A DNA stretch of 64,000 nt from Raphanus sativus. Taxonomy: Eukaryota > Streptophyta > Magnoliopsida > Brassicales > Brassicaceae. Location: the NCBI RefSeq assembly GCF_000801105.2, contig NW_026615334.1, forward strand, positions 62,001 through 126,000. The letters are read 5' to 3'. Shown piece by piece: positions 46,860 to 59,400 of the stretch. The position numbers and the translations under genes are program-made. Within the stretch, counting starts at the first letter, position 1. Each line of letters opens with the position of its first letter. The notes beneath the pieces were generated by a model, which was not told the DNA's origin, ran no database searches, and was given only the letters and a program-made list of their open reading frames with translations.

Positions 46860-47957
46860 TAAGAACTTTTGAGTAAGAACCTTGGAATAATGATGCTCTT
46901 AGTATGTTAATTTCAATGTATAGATTGCACAATAACTTTATTTGTGAAAGATAAAAGTAATTGAGAGGCTTGCATTGTCGCATGATACAATGTTTCATAT
47001 GCCTCAATAATGTTGGTGAACATATTGGCCATAAACAGAGATCCACATATATGAGAAGAGCCACAAAATTCAAACCAAAAAGAGTTCGAGAAAAATGGTG
47101 CGGATTAAGAGTTTATTCTGTTTAGAGTAGGACGACGAGGTTGTCCTTGGTATGGCTTAGCACAACCGTTAGTGAATCTGTCTCTGTAATAGTTGGTTCA
47201 AAGTTTAGAATGGGAAAGAAATGGAAAGAAAAATGTTGATATGAAAGAAAGAAGCATGATGCACCCAGTAATATTGATGCATCAGATGCCACGTGTAGTG
47301 CTCGTCCCATTGTCATGATGAAATAATTTTATATCGTACATAAAAGTTAACATAAATGCATTAACACCAAATCAAAAATTTTGGGTTGATTAACATTGCC
47401 GTGGATAGTAAGGCAGATATGAACATTCGTTTATGTCAAAATAAAAAATATTAGAAAATTTACAGGCAATAATTACACATAAATTATTTTACAAGTTTGG
47501 TTTATCTGAAAATAAACTTCTTTGATAAGCATTTTTATTTGAGCCTAGCTATATCAATTGGGCATAGTTATAACTAAAAATAATTTTAAAAGTAAATTAA
47601 TTATAAGCATATTCACATTGATTTTTTTTCTGCCTTGTTTGAATGTATATGTAATTTTATACAGTGTCATTTTCTTTTTTACCCTTATTTTTTCTTTTTA
47701 ACTATCTCTTTCTCTTTATTTATTCATTAAAGCCTACTTTACAGCTATATATAAAATAGTTTATATTAAAAAAACTATTTTGTATGTATAGCTTTATATT
47801 TATGCTTAAAACATAAATAGTCAACATTTATTTTAATTCTATACAAGTTTTTTTAAAAATTATTTAATATTATTTATCAAAAACAATTTAATAAAATATT
47901 GTTATATAATACTTATTTGGCATAGGGCATAAAAATGTCTTTGCACGGCGCTGTTGA

Positions 47958-48324
47958 TTAACATGGAAAGTGGCAGAAACACTGGCGCCTAGGGAATTTA
48001 TAATCGCAAGTACCACGTATTGCTTTCTCGACTTCGATGCAAAACCGGCAATTAAAATCCCTCATACAAGCTCTTGCCCCTGAGCTAGGCGTCCTCTTGC
48101 ATGTCTTCTGCCCTTCCACCATCGTTTGTTCTTCTTTATATATATATATGCATAAATATGTCAGGGTTGATTATCAAAAAATCTGAAATTTAATAAATAA
48201 TATAATTTGCTATGTATATAATAATGTCAATACTTTTTTTTTAATAATGTCAATACTTACCAAAAGCAGAAAAGATAATTAGAACAACGAAGAGGAAGGT
48301 GATGATGGAAGCAAACTTAGCCAT
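47958..48324 (-). CDS. Defensin-like cysteine-rich secreted peptide, copy 2
   Basis: Exons 48324-48261 and 48133-47958, giving 79 aa with the same eight-cysteine spacing and signal peptide as copy 1. Compared with copy 1 the stretch between the second and fifth cysteines is changed at many positions (SGARACMRDFNCRFCIEVE against SGTRSCMKDNNCRFCVTVE). The signal peptide has V to I. No synonymous differences are seen. The frame and splice sites are intact. Confidence 0.85.
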
Positions 48325-48891
48325 GCTATGTTTTACTTTTTACTTTTTACTTTTTTTTTTAATTTGAAGGTATGTTATGCGTATTGTATGAGGAACTGAG
48401 CCTAAGATTATTTTCTATTTATAATAACATGATGGCTAGTTTAGTCTTTTACTTTTCATCCTACAATAAAGTTTAACCACAAGAATTGAAACACATATCT
48501 ATGATTTAGGTAATTAGAGGCATTCTTAAACTTCAAGTGGGTAAAATAGACGAGAAAAGGCTAACCAAGAGATAAAATCTTGTTTTTGATTGGACACTAC
48601 TTCCTAAAAACAATCATCTACCCGCAGCTGCTGAAACTCACATGGTATCTCCATCCTTAAGATAGAAAGTTTTATCACTAGTGAAAGATCAATTTAAGTC
48701 ACACATCGAAAATTAAACAAAATAAAGTCTAATATATAAAAGGAAGTCTAACTCTAATTAGGATAAAACTTTCTGAAAAGAAAAAAAAAGTAAATCTATG
48801 CGGAATTTTCCTTTTAAACTTAAAATGGACAATATCGTAATTCCAACAAGTAGAACTAGTAGTTCTAATATATCTCAACATATGTTTATTA

Positions 48892-50417
48892 ATGCAGTTT
48901 CTCCACAAGCTACCTCCTCCGCTAGGGAACTCGAACGCAAGGTTTCTCACTTCCTTTACCTCTAAACCTAATATCATTTCCCTCCGCTGCTTGTCGCTGC
49001 TGTCTCTCGATTGTTCCACCGAAGAAGACTCGACACAACCCACCTTTCTTCTCTCCGACAACCACCACCACCGGTTCTCAATTCACTACCGCAAAGACTC
49101 AGCCATCCTTGTTCTTGGCTTCTAGAGCTGCTTCAAGAGGATGGATACTGGAGAAAAGACCAATTCTTCGCCATGATTCGGTTCCTCCGTCGCTCCTCAA
49201 GACTCCACGAGATTCTTCCTGTAAAATTTTTGAAAACTTTATCTTCCTATATATATTCAAGAAAATCAAGAACCTCTATTTTCTAATGTAATCTAAGGTG
49301 ATCGATGCGTGGAAAGGCTAGACCCTTCACGAATCAACGAGACTAACTACGAGAAGATCTTAAGGCTTCTATGTGCGGAAAGATCGATGAACGAAGAGGT
49401 TTTAGCTTTACCATCAATGATTAATGATTATGAGATAAACCCGTCTTTAAGAATCTACAAGTCTATCATCCACGGTTACGCTGACAATGGCAAGTTCGAG
49501 GAAGCAATGTTATACTTGAATCAGATGAAAGAGAACGGTGTGTTACCGGAAACCGAGACATACGACAGGCTGATTGAAGGGTACGGTAAGTGGCAACGGT
49601 ACGGTGAGATTGTTTCGTGCGTCAAGAGAATGGAAGCCGAGGGTTGTGCTCGTGACCACGTTACTTATAATCTACTCGTGTGCGAGTTCGCTCGAGGAGG
49701 GTTCTTAAGAGGTTGGAGAGGATGTATCAGAGCTTGATGTCGAGGAAGATGACTCTGGACCTTGTTACTTTGGTGTCGATGCTTGGAGCTTATGCAGAGT
49801 TTGGGGTGTTGGAGAAGATGGAGGAGACGTATGACAAGATTCTGATGTTTGGGATTTGTTTGGATGAGGAGTTAGTTAGGAGGTTAACGTGTGATTACAT
49901 TGATAAACTCATGTTCTCGAGGTTCGATGATTTGTGATGTGGCATTCGGAGGAGCGATCTGGCTTGGTGTCTGAGGGGTCTATGTCAAGCATATCTTGTG
50001 AGTCGGAATGTTTTGGATTACCTTGAAAAAGAGATGAACGAAGCGAGAATTCCTTGGAGTACAACTTTTGCTAATATTGTTCTTTTAGCTTACTTGAAGA
50101 TGGGGGATTTTAAGAGCATTGAACTGTTACTATTTGAGATAGGGAAGAGACGTGTGAAAATTGATCTTGTGACTGTAACAATTGTCGTCGACTTGAGCGT
50201 AGCTGGGTTCGAGGGTACTGCAGTTTTTATGAACTGGAAAAAGAATGGGTTTCTTGATAAGCCTGTAGAAATGAAGACTGACCCTTTGGTTCATGCTGCT
50301 TTTGGGGAAGGCCAGTTTCTTAGAAACTGCAATGAAGTGATGTAGCACGATACAAAGACATGGAGTTATCAGTATCTATTAGAAGTTGTGGTTAAGAATC
50401 AGAAAACTGAAACTTAA
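48892..50417 (+). pseudogene. PPR gene, broken, copy 2
   Basis: Same structure as the copy at 45156, and it shares its exon-1 frameshift and both stops (TGA at 49935-49937; TAG at 50343-50345). It also has a 1-nt deletion near 49701 (GGGTTCTTAAG against GGGTTGCTTAAG), which splits exon 2 into frames 49309-49737 and 49680-49937. Copy 3 has the same deletion, so it predates their duplication. Confidence 0.85.
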
Positions 50418-50594
50418 AAAACATATATGTGTATGTATATATTATATATGCGTATATAATGTACGGTTCTTAGCTTTATGGAAAAACCCAACCGAAAGTT
50501 TCTTATTTAAGAACTTTTCGGTTGGAATTTTGGAAAAGCTAAGAACCCTGCATTATATACGCATATATAATATATACATACATATATATGTTTT
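50418..50594. mobile_element. Fold-back MITE, unit 2
   Basis: Same 177-bp hairpin as at 46683, flanked by TAA; it was copied with the unit. Confidence 0.65.
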
Positions 50595-51693
50595 TAAGAA
50601 CTTTTGAGTAAGAACCTTGGAATAATGATGCTCTTAGTATGTTAATTTCAATGTATAGATTGCACAATAACTTTATTTGTGAAAGATAAAAGTAATTGAG
50701 AGGCTTGCATTGTCGCATGATACAATGTTTCATATGCCTCAATAATGTTGGTGAACATATTGGCCATAAACAGAGATCCACATATATGAGAAGAGCCACA
50801 AAATTCAAACCAAAAAGAGTTCGAGAAAAATGGTGCGGATTAAGAGTTTATTCTGTTTAGAGTAGGACGACGAGGTTGTCCTTGGTCTGGCTTAGCACAA
50901 CCGTTAGTGAATCTGTCTCTGTAATAGTTGGTTCAAAGTTTAGAATGGGAAAGAAATGGAAAGAAAAATGTTGATATGAAAGAAAGAAGCATGATGCACC
51001 CAGTAATATTGATGCATCAGATGCCACGTGTAGTGCTCGTCCCATTGTCATGATGAAATAATTTTATATCGTACATAAAAGTTAACATAAATGCATTAAC
51101 ACCAAATCAAAAATTTTGGGTTGATTAACATTGCCGTGGATAGTAAGGCAGATATGAACATTCGTTTATGTCAAAATAAAAAAATATTAGAAAATTTACA
51201 GGCAATAATTACACATAAATTATTTTACAAGTTTGGTTTATCTGAAAATAAACTTCTTTGATAAGCATTTTTATTTGAGCCTAGCTATATCAATTGGGCA
51301 TAGTTATAACTAAAAATAATTTTAAAAGTAAATTAATTATAAGCATATTCACATTGATTTTTTTTCTGCCTTGTTTGAATGTATATGTAATTTTATACAG
51401 TGTCATTTTCTTTTTTACCCTTATTTTTTCTTTTTAACTATCTCTTTCTCTTTATTTATTCATTAAAGCCTACTTTACAGCTATATATAAAATAGTTTAT
51501 ATTAAAAAAACTATTTTGTATGTATAGCTTTATATTTATGCTTAAAACATAAATAGTCAACATTTATTTTAATTCTATACAAGTTTTTTTAAAAATTATT
51601 TAATATTATTTATCAAAAACAATTTAATAAAATATTGTTATATAATACTTATTTGGCATAGGGCATAAAAATGTCTTTGCACGGCGCTGTTGA

Positions 51694-52060
51694 TTAACAT
51701 GGAAAGTGGCAGAAACACTGGCGCCTAGGGAATTTATAATCGCAAGTACCACGTATTGCTTTCTCGACTTCGATGCAAAACCGGCAATTAAAATCCCTCA
51801 TACAAGCTCTTGCCCCTGAGCTAGGCGTCCTCTTGCATGTCTTCTGCCCTTCCACCATCGTTTGTTCTTCTTTATATATATATATGCATAAATATGTCAG
51901 GGTTGATTATCAAAAAATCTGAAATTTAATAAATAATATAATTTGCTATGTATATAATAATGTCAATACTTTTTTTTTAATAATGTCAATACTTACCAAA
52001 AGCAGAAAAGATAATTAGAACAACGAAGAGGAAGGTGATGATGGAAGCAAACTTAGCCAT
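51694..52060 (-). CDS. Defensin-like cysteine-rich secreted peptide, copy 3
   Basis: Exons 52060-51997 and 51869-51694. The coding sequence appears identical to copy 2, so the same 79-aa peptide is made. It is intact, with signal peptide and eight cysteines. Confidence 0.85.
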
Positions 52061-52628
52061 GCTATGTTTTACTTTTTACTTTTTACTTTTTTTTTTAATT
52101 TGAAGGTATGTTATGCGTATTGTATGAGGAACTGAGCCTAAGATTATTTTCTATTTATAATAACATGATGGCTAGTTTAGTCTTTTACTTTTCATCCTAC
52201 AATAAAGTTTAACCACAAGAATTGAAACACATATCTATGATTTAGGTAATTAGAGGCATTCTTAAACTTCAAGTGGGTAAAATAGACGAGAAAAGGCTAA
52301 CCAAGAGATAAAATCTTGTTTTTGATTGGACACTACTTCCTAAAAACAATCATCTACCCGCAGCTGCTGAAACTCACATGGTATCTCCATCCTTAAGATA
52401 GAAAGTTTTATCACTAGTGAAAGATCAATTTAAGTCACACATCGAAAATTAAACAAAATAAAGTCTAATATATAAAAGGAAGTCTAACTCTAATTAGGAT
52501 AAAACTTTCTGAAAAGAAAAAAAAAAGTAAATCTATGCGGAATTTTCCTTTTAAACTTAAAATGGACAATATCGTAATTCCAACAAGTAGAACTAGTAGT
52601 TCTAATATATCTCAACATATGTTTATTA

Positions 52629-54154
52629 ATGCAGTTTCTCCACAAGCTACCTCCTCCGCTAGGGAACTCGAACGCAAGGTTTCTCACTTCCTTTACCTCT
52701 AAACCTAATATCATTTCCCTCCGCTGCTTGTCGCTGCTGTCTCTCGATTGTTCCACCGAAGAAGACTCGACACAACCCACCTTTCTTCTCTCCGACAACC
52801 ACCACCACCGGTTCTCAATTCACTACCGCGAAGACTCAGCCATCCTTGTTCTTGGCTTCTAGAGCTGCTTCAAGAGGATGGATACTGGAGAAAAGACCAA
52901 TTCTTCGCCATGATTCGGTTCCTCCGTCGCTCCTCAAGACTCCACGAGATTCTTCCTGTAAAATTTTTGAAAACTTTATCTTCCTATATATATTCAAGAA
53001 AATCAAGAACCTCTATTTTCTAATGTAATCTAAGGTGATCGATGCGTGGAAAGGCTAGACCCTTCACGAATCAACGAGACTAACTACGAGAAGATCTTAA
53101 GGCTTCTATGTGCGGAAAGATCGATGAACGAAGAGGTTTTAGCTTTACCATCAATGATTAATGATTATGAGATAAACCCGTCTTTAAGAATCTACAAGTC
53201 TATCATCCACGGTTACGCTGACAATGGCAAGTTCGAGGAAGCAATGTTATACTTGAATCAGATGAAAGAGAACGGTGTGTTACCGGAAACCGAGACATAC
53301 GACAGGCTGATTGAAGGGTACGGTAAGTGGCAACGGTACGGTGAGATTGTTTCGTGCGTCAAGAGAATGGAAGCCGAGGGTTGTGCTCGTGACCACATTA
53401 CTTATAATCTACTCGTGTGCGAGTTCGCTCGAGGAGGGTTCTTAAGAGGTTGGAGAGGATGTATCAGAGCTTGATGTCGAGGAAGATGACTCTGGACCTT
53501 GTTACTTTGGTGTCGATGCTTGGAGCTTATGCAGAGTTTGGGGTGTTGGAGAAGATGGAGGAAACGTATGACAAGATTCTGATGTTTGGGATTTGTTTGG
53601 ATGAGGAGTTAGTTAGGAGGTTAACGTGTGATTACATTGATAAACTCATGTTCTCGAGGTTCGATGATTTGTGATGTGGCATTCGGAGGAGCGATCTGGC
53701 TTGGTGTCTGAGGGGTCTATGTCAAGCATATCTTGTGAGTCGGAATGTTTTGGATTACCTTGAAAAAGAGATGAACGAAGCGAGAATTCCTTGGAGTACA
53801 ACTTTTGCTAATATTGTTCTTTTAGCTTACTTGAAGATGGGGGATTTTAAGAGCATTGAACTGTTACTATTTGAGATAGGGAAGAGACGTGTGAAAATTG
53901 ATCTTGTGACTGTAACAATTGTCGTCGACTTGAGCGTAGCTGGGTTCGAGGGTACTGCAGTTTTTATGAACTGGAAAAAGAATGGGTTTCTTGATAAGCC
54001 TGTAGAAATGAAGACTGACCCTTTGGTTCATGCTGCTTTTGGGGAAGGCCAGTTTCTTAGAAACTGCAATGAAGTGATGTAGCACGATACAAAGACATGG
54101 AGTTATCAGTATCTATTAGAAGTTGTGGTTAAGAATCAGAAAACTGAAACTTAA
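52629..54154 (+). pseudogene. PPR gene, broken, copy 3
   Basis: Shares all lesions of copy 2: the exon-1 frameshift, the 1-nt deletion splitting exon 2 (frames 53046-53474 and 53417-53674), TGA at 53672-53674 and TAG at 54080-54082. One private change gives V to I in a PPR motif near 53395. Confidence 0.85.
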
Positions 54155-54331
54155 AAAACATATATGTGTATGTATATATTATATATGCGTATATAATGTA
54201 CGGTTCTTAGCTTTATGGAAAAACCCAACCGAAAGTTTCTTATTTAAGAACTTTTCGGTTGGAATTTTGGAAAAGCTAAGAACCCTGCATTATATACGCA
54301 TATATAATATATACATACATATATATGTTTT
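54155..54331. mobile_element. Fold-back MITE, unit 3
   Basis: Same hairpin and TAA flanks as in units 1 and 2. Confidence 0.65.
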
Positions 54332-55256
54332 TAAGAACTTTTGAGTAAGAACCTTGGAATAATGATGCTCTTAGTATGTTAATTTCAATGTATAGATTGC
54401 ACAATAAATTTATTTGTGAAAGATAAAAGTAATTGAGAGGCTTGCATTGTCGCATGATACAATGTTTCATATGCCTCAATAATGTTGGTGAACATATTGG
54501 CCATAAACAGAGATCCACATATATGAGAAGAGCCACAAAATTCAAACCAAAAAGAGTTCGAGAAAAATGGTGCGGATTAAGAGTTTATTCTGTTTAGAGT
54601 AGGACGACGAGGTTGTCCTTGTCTGGCTTAGCACAACCGTTAGTGAATCTGTCTCTGTAATAGTTGGTTCAAAGTTTAGAATGGGAAAGAAATGGAAAGA
54701 AAAATGTTGATATGAAAGAAAGAAGCATGATGCACCCAGTAATATTGATGCATCAGATGCCACGTGTAGTGCTCGTCCCATTGTCATGATGAAATAATTT
54801 TATATCGTACATAAAAGTTAACATAAATGCATTAACACCAAATCAAAAATTTTGGGTTGATTAACATTGCCGTGGATAGTAAGGCAGATATGAACATTCG
54901 TTTATGTCAAAATAAAAAATATTAGAAAATTTACAGGCAATAATTACACATAAATTATTTTACAAGTTTGGTTTATCTGAAAATAAACTTCTTTGATAAG
55001 CATTTTTATTTGAGCCTAGCTATATCAATTGGGCATAGTTATAACTAAAAATAATTTTAAAAGTAAATTAATTATAAGCATATTCACATTGATTTTTTTT
55101 CTGCCTTGTTTGAATGTATATGTAATTTTATACAGTGTCATTTTCTTTTTTACCCTTATTTTTTCTTTTTAACTATCTCTTTCTCTTTATTTGTTCATTA
55201 AAGCCTACTTTACAGCTATATATAAAATAGTTTATATTAAAAAAACTATTTTGTAT

Positions 55257-55619
55257 GTATAGCTTTATATTTATGCTTAAAACATAAATAGTCAACATTT
55301 ATTTTAATTCTATACAAGTTTTTTTAAAAATTATTTAATATTATTTATCAAAAACAATTTAATAAAATATTGTTATATAATACTTATTTGGCATAGGGCA
55401 TAAAAATGTCTTTGCACGGCGCTGTTGATTAACATGGAAAGTGGCAGAAACACTGGCGCCTAGGGAATTTATAATCGCAAGTACCACGTATTGCTTTCTA
55501 GACTACGACGCAAAACCGGCAATTATCATCCTTCATACAAGCTCTTGCCCCTGAGCTAGGCGTCCTCTTGCATGTCGTCTGCCCTTCCACCATCGTTTGT
55601 TCTTCTTTATATATATATA
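55257..55619. repeat. DEFL/PPR tandem unit 4, cut by a Helitron
   Basis: Begins like the other units and ends within the DEFL intron, where Helitron sequence begins at 55620. Confidence 0.9.
55429..55604 (-). pseudogene. Defensin-like peptide, copy 4: cysteine exon only, with a stop codon
   Basis: Exon 2 is present, but a TAG lies four codons after the fourth cysteine, at a Glu codon in the other copies. The intron is interrupted by a Helitron 16 bp upstream of the exon. No signal-peptide exon is found in the window. It has its own substitutions in the same variable stretch (MKDDN, then VVV), so it was a distinct allele type before it broke. Confidence 0.85.
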
Positions 55620-56441
55620 CTAGGGCCGACCCGCCCTACGGGCGGGATGTAAATTTTAAATAATTATATTATAGGTTTAATATATATTCTTATATATGAA
55701 ACTTTACATACATTGTATGCGGTGACTAAATAAACCATGTTATACATATATATTATTACTGTTTGCGTAGAGTCATGTATTAATTTGAATCAATGAGTAG
55801 ATCGCAGGAAAAAAATCTTAGGAGTTTCTTACTCATTTTTATATTTTTTCTGTATATACCATGTATTAAATCTTAATAATGAGTATAAATTAATATACAT
55901 TTCTTTACATCACAATATGTGAAGAATACATTTTAACCTAACAATATTTTGGATGTAAAATTTTGTTATTTTTTTTTTAACTATCACTATTATATTTATG
56001 TATATCTAATTATGTTAGAATAATTAATACTATATTGATTATATTTTATGGGGCTATGTGATGTATATAATTATATTACTGTATATTTTCACTGAGCGTC
56101 TTTTATATTTGTTAAATGATATTGTTTTATATTTATTTTCAGGTTCGGTAGTTTGGTTATATATACAGTATAACCTCTTTAAATTAATACTCGATAAATT
56201 AATATACACTAAAATCTCTATAAATTAATATAATTTTGTAGTTCTAAATTGAGTTTTTAATTCAATTAATATATCGAAAAATTAATAATCTCTATAAATT
56301 AATAAAAAATATAGTTTTGGTCGCAACATTTTTAATTTATAGAAGGTTCATTGTATGTTCTTTGTTATTATCCTATATCCGTGAGTTTTTGCTAATTATT
56401 AGAAGATTGAGCATAAAAGTCGTTGTTGAATAAATTTCATA
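55620..56441 (-). mobile_element. Helitron A, 3' part, interrupted by Helitron B
   Basis: On the minus strand the 3' end is a hairpin (CCCGCCC, loop GTA, GGGCGGG) followed by TCGGCCCTAG at 55620, inserted between A and T in the DEFL copy 4 intron. The rest is AT-rich and non-coding. A smaller repeat with inverted ends lies inside (56165-56354). The 5' part would be beyond Helitron B. Confidence 0.75.
56165..56354. mobile_element. Short AT-rich inverted-repeat element
   Basis: The ends ACAGTATAACCTCTTTAAATTA and the reverse complement of ACAATGAACCTTCTATAAATTA pair imperfectly. The interior repeats 'CTCTATAAATTAATA'. It is non-coding. No clear target duplication was found, so the class is uncertain. 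Confidence 0.5.
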
Positions 56442-59400
56442 CTAGGTGACCGGCCCGCACCCTGTGCGGGCAATGTACAATTTCAAAATATGGTCAAAAT
56501 ACTGCTCGGGGTTGGAAGTAACGGATTATATATCATAAGACCACCTATTTTGGAATAAAGCATTAGGCTGAGTGCATATGATGGTAGTCAATATTTTAAA
56601 AGGAGGAGATGGAACAAAGTAACTTGGGCCTCAAGAGGTTGTTATTGTGTATATGTATAATTGCAATGTTCGGAAAAAATATTTTGTTTAGGCATCAATT
56701 TTTTATTTCGAAATCGATAATTAATAGTATATATTTAGAGATGACTACATATTTTACATTATCAGTAATTAGAATTGGATGATATATATGCTATGATGAG
56801 TTTTTTAGGTGAAAATTTTTGTATGCATGAATTTTAGGCGTAAAATGTATGTAGACACATTAAAAGAGAAGATAATAAATTTGAAAATATTATCCATAAA
56901 TTGTATAAAGTATTCAGTACAATTCTCGATAAAGAAAACAACTTCAAGGAGAGACCTGAAAAAAATCATTTTGTAAGAAATTGGACGGGTATTTTTGTAT
57001 AATTTGAAAGATTTACAAATTTGTAAATTTTATCTTCTCCGGGCACAATATTAAATTAACATACCATGATCAAAATAGTGAGAACACTTTTTTCCGAGAA
57101 TGAAATAGTATCGATCTTCGTAGTCATCACCACCCATCTGCCAATACAAAAAAAAACAATTGTAACAATTTATATATTTTTAAAAAGATATTGGAAAAAA
57201 CTGGTAACAATCACGTACCCTTCCTACGGAATATTTTGAAAAACTTGTTTGTAGACAACATTCAATGTTTTTCTCTCGGCCTTCCTTTCTTTACCAGTTA
57301 TTAGGATTTTTAATCCAGATCTCGACTTAACTCTTGAAAGTGCAACGTAGAGCTGACCATGTGAGAACACTGGCCTAGGCAAAAACAAACCAACACTTTC
57401 TAGTGTTTGACCTTGACTTTTGTTGATGGTCATCGCGAAAGCCAGTGTAACGGGAAACTGTCTTCGACGCATCCTGAAGGGAAACTTTGTGTCAGGTGGA
57501 CTGACATACATTCTAGGAATCCAGACTTTGTCTCCAGCAGTACTGTTTCCAGTTATAATTCTACCTTCTATAACATGTGGGAGCAACTGAGTAACAATTA
57601 GCCTAGTACCATTGCATAAGCCATCTACCAAATCCAAATTACGGAGACACATAATAGGAGCACCAACCTTCAGCTTCAAATTATGTCTAGGCATTCCTGC
57701 CACTCTAACACTGTTCAAAAACTCTGCTGGATAGGTAACATTTTCTTCTACATCAACATCGGATGGGATTATACTGTCAGAGCTAAGGTAAACCTTGTAT
57801 TCACCTGAAAGCAAGTGTAAATCCTTTACTCTAGAATAATGTAAAAAGTTAGTCGAACATAAGAGTAAACAGAATCAAATGTTACCTGACAACTGCGAAA
57901 GCATGTAATCATTTATTTTATCAACTTCATCATTTGTGGGTGTGAGAATGGCTCGATGTCTATACAAATCCTTATCTTCTGAGGTTTGAAAAGCTTGTCC
58001 ATAAACCTCCTTTGCAATAGTTTGAATCGGATCTTCTCCAATATTTTTGATCAACAGATCAGAAGGGATGTCAATGTCAACCTGACCGTCGTTTGGCAAA
58101 TTTATTTTTCCATCTCCAACATCCAAAATCCATTTTGAGAAGGATTGAAGGTCTTTTGCTGCATCATCAGTAAGCCCAGCGAGCAATCTCATGTTTTTTG
58201 TTAGCTTCAGAACTTTGCAGTGCTCCCAAAGATATGACGAATTAAGAGCTTGCAAAACAGTCTCTGCTCTACCACCTCCAGGTATGACCGGTAAAATCTG
58301 TCTGAAATCTCCACCGAAAACAACTACTTTACCTCCAAAAGGTTTGTCTTCAGAAGATCTTATAATATCACGCATAGAACGATCCAAAGTCTCGAAACAG
58401 TGTCTGCTCATCATAGGCGCCTCATCCCATACAATGAGCTTTGCTGCTTTAACTAATTCTGCACGATCTGATCCTGGCTCCATTTTCTTGCAAGTAGTAA
58501 ACTCGTCGGCATCTATCGGAATACCAAACCTGGAATGTGCGGTTCTACCTCCTTCCAACAATAATGCAGCAATTCCACTGGATGCGGTATTTAGAACAAT
58601 CATACGTCTAGATCGGATTGCTGATGAGAGTGCTCTATATACGAAGGTTTTACCTGTGCCTCCATAACCATAAAGAAAGAACACTCCACCGCTATCATTT
58701 AAAACTGCATCCAAAATCTCGTTGTAAACCCCTCTTTGCTCATCTGTTATCATCGCCATAAGTCTTTCATTTTCCTTTAGCTGATCTTCCACAACATACT
58801 TAAGCTCATCATCTATAAGGCGATTGCCGTTGTAACAACCAAAATCATCTGGCTTTGGCATTAGGGGCCATTTCTGGAGGCTACGACCATTGCTAAGCAA
58901 ATGATTTTCAATCTCGGTTAGAGCAATGTTTTTGATATGATCTATGGTCAAGTTCAACTCTGAAAATTTGAAAAATTAATTACATAAGAGAGACCTGATT
59001 TAAAACATATTTCGTTTAATAAGAAAAAATCTCACCGGGATTTCCAGTTTCTCGTCGTTTCTTGTAGAGAATATCGTCGGTTAGATACTCCCAAGTAGCT
59101 TCCCACACAACGTGAGGCTGAGATAATGTTTTGGATACCAACATTCTCGAAAAAAGCTTCCTCGCATACGTGCCAGAACTATTATCACTACAATCTTTGA
59201 TAGCTTCTATGTATTCCTTGTCATCATCCATCAAACCCAAAGCATAGCAAGCATCTTCGTATGTAGAATATACAACACCATCAACTGTTCTTATATCCTC
59301 GTACGATTTCGGCCCTCTTACCCAATTTAGCATTACTCTTAAGAAATATAGCTCATCTTGTGCTGGATTAATATGTGCAATCCTCCCTATCGCAAAGCCT

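Larger units (their letters stand above)
43257..47785. repeat. DEFL/PPR tandem unit 1 (4.5 kb, with an internal partial duplication)
   Basis: It starts GTATAGCTTTATATTTATG, like units 2-4. It is longer than units 2 and 3 because about 900 bp (intergenic region plus PPR 5' end) is present twice, offset 903 bp (44114 against 45017). After the PPR pseudogene come the fold-back MITE and an AT-rich 3' portion (46863-47785). Small minus-strand frames there are conserved only because the DNA is. Confidence 0.9.
47786..51521. repeat. DEFL/PPR tandem unit 2 (3736 bp)
   Basis: Almost identical to unit 3 over its whole length, somewhat more diverged from unit 1. It contains DEFL copy 2, PPR copy 2 and the MITE. 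Confidence 0.9.
51522..55256. repeat. DEFL/PPR tandem unit 3 (3735 bp)
   Basis: Nearly the same as unit 2; single-base differences are scattered (for example in the PPR exon near 53397 and downstream near 54620). Confidence 0.9.

Noticed and set aside
46804..47316. Minus-strand frames of 89 and 64 codons repeated in every array unit
   Set aside because: Conservation follows the recent duplication. The first overlaps the MITE arm, neither has a domain, and copy 3 changes the frame end of the second.
47786..55256. Treating units 2 and 3 as an assembly artefact
   Set aside because: They differ at scattered single bases and unit 4 has its own changes, so real duplication is more likely, though read-level support was not available.
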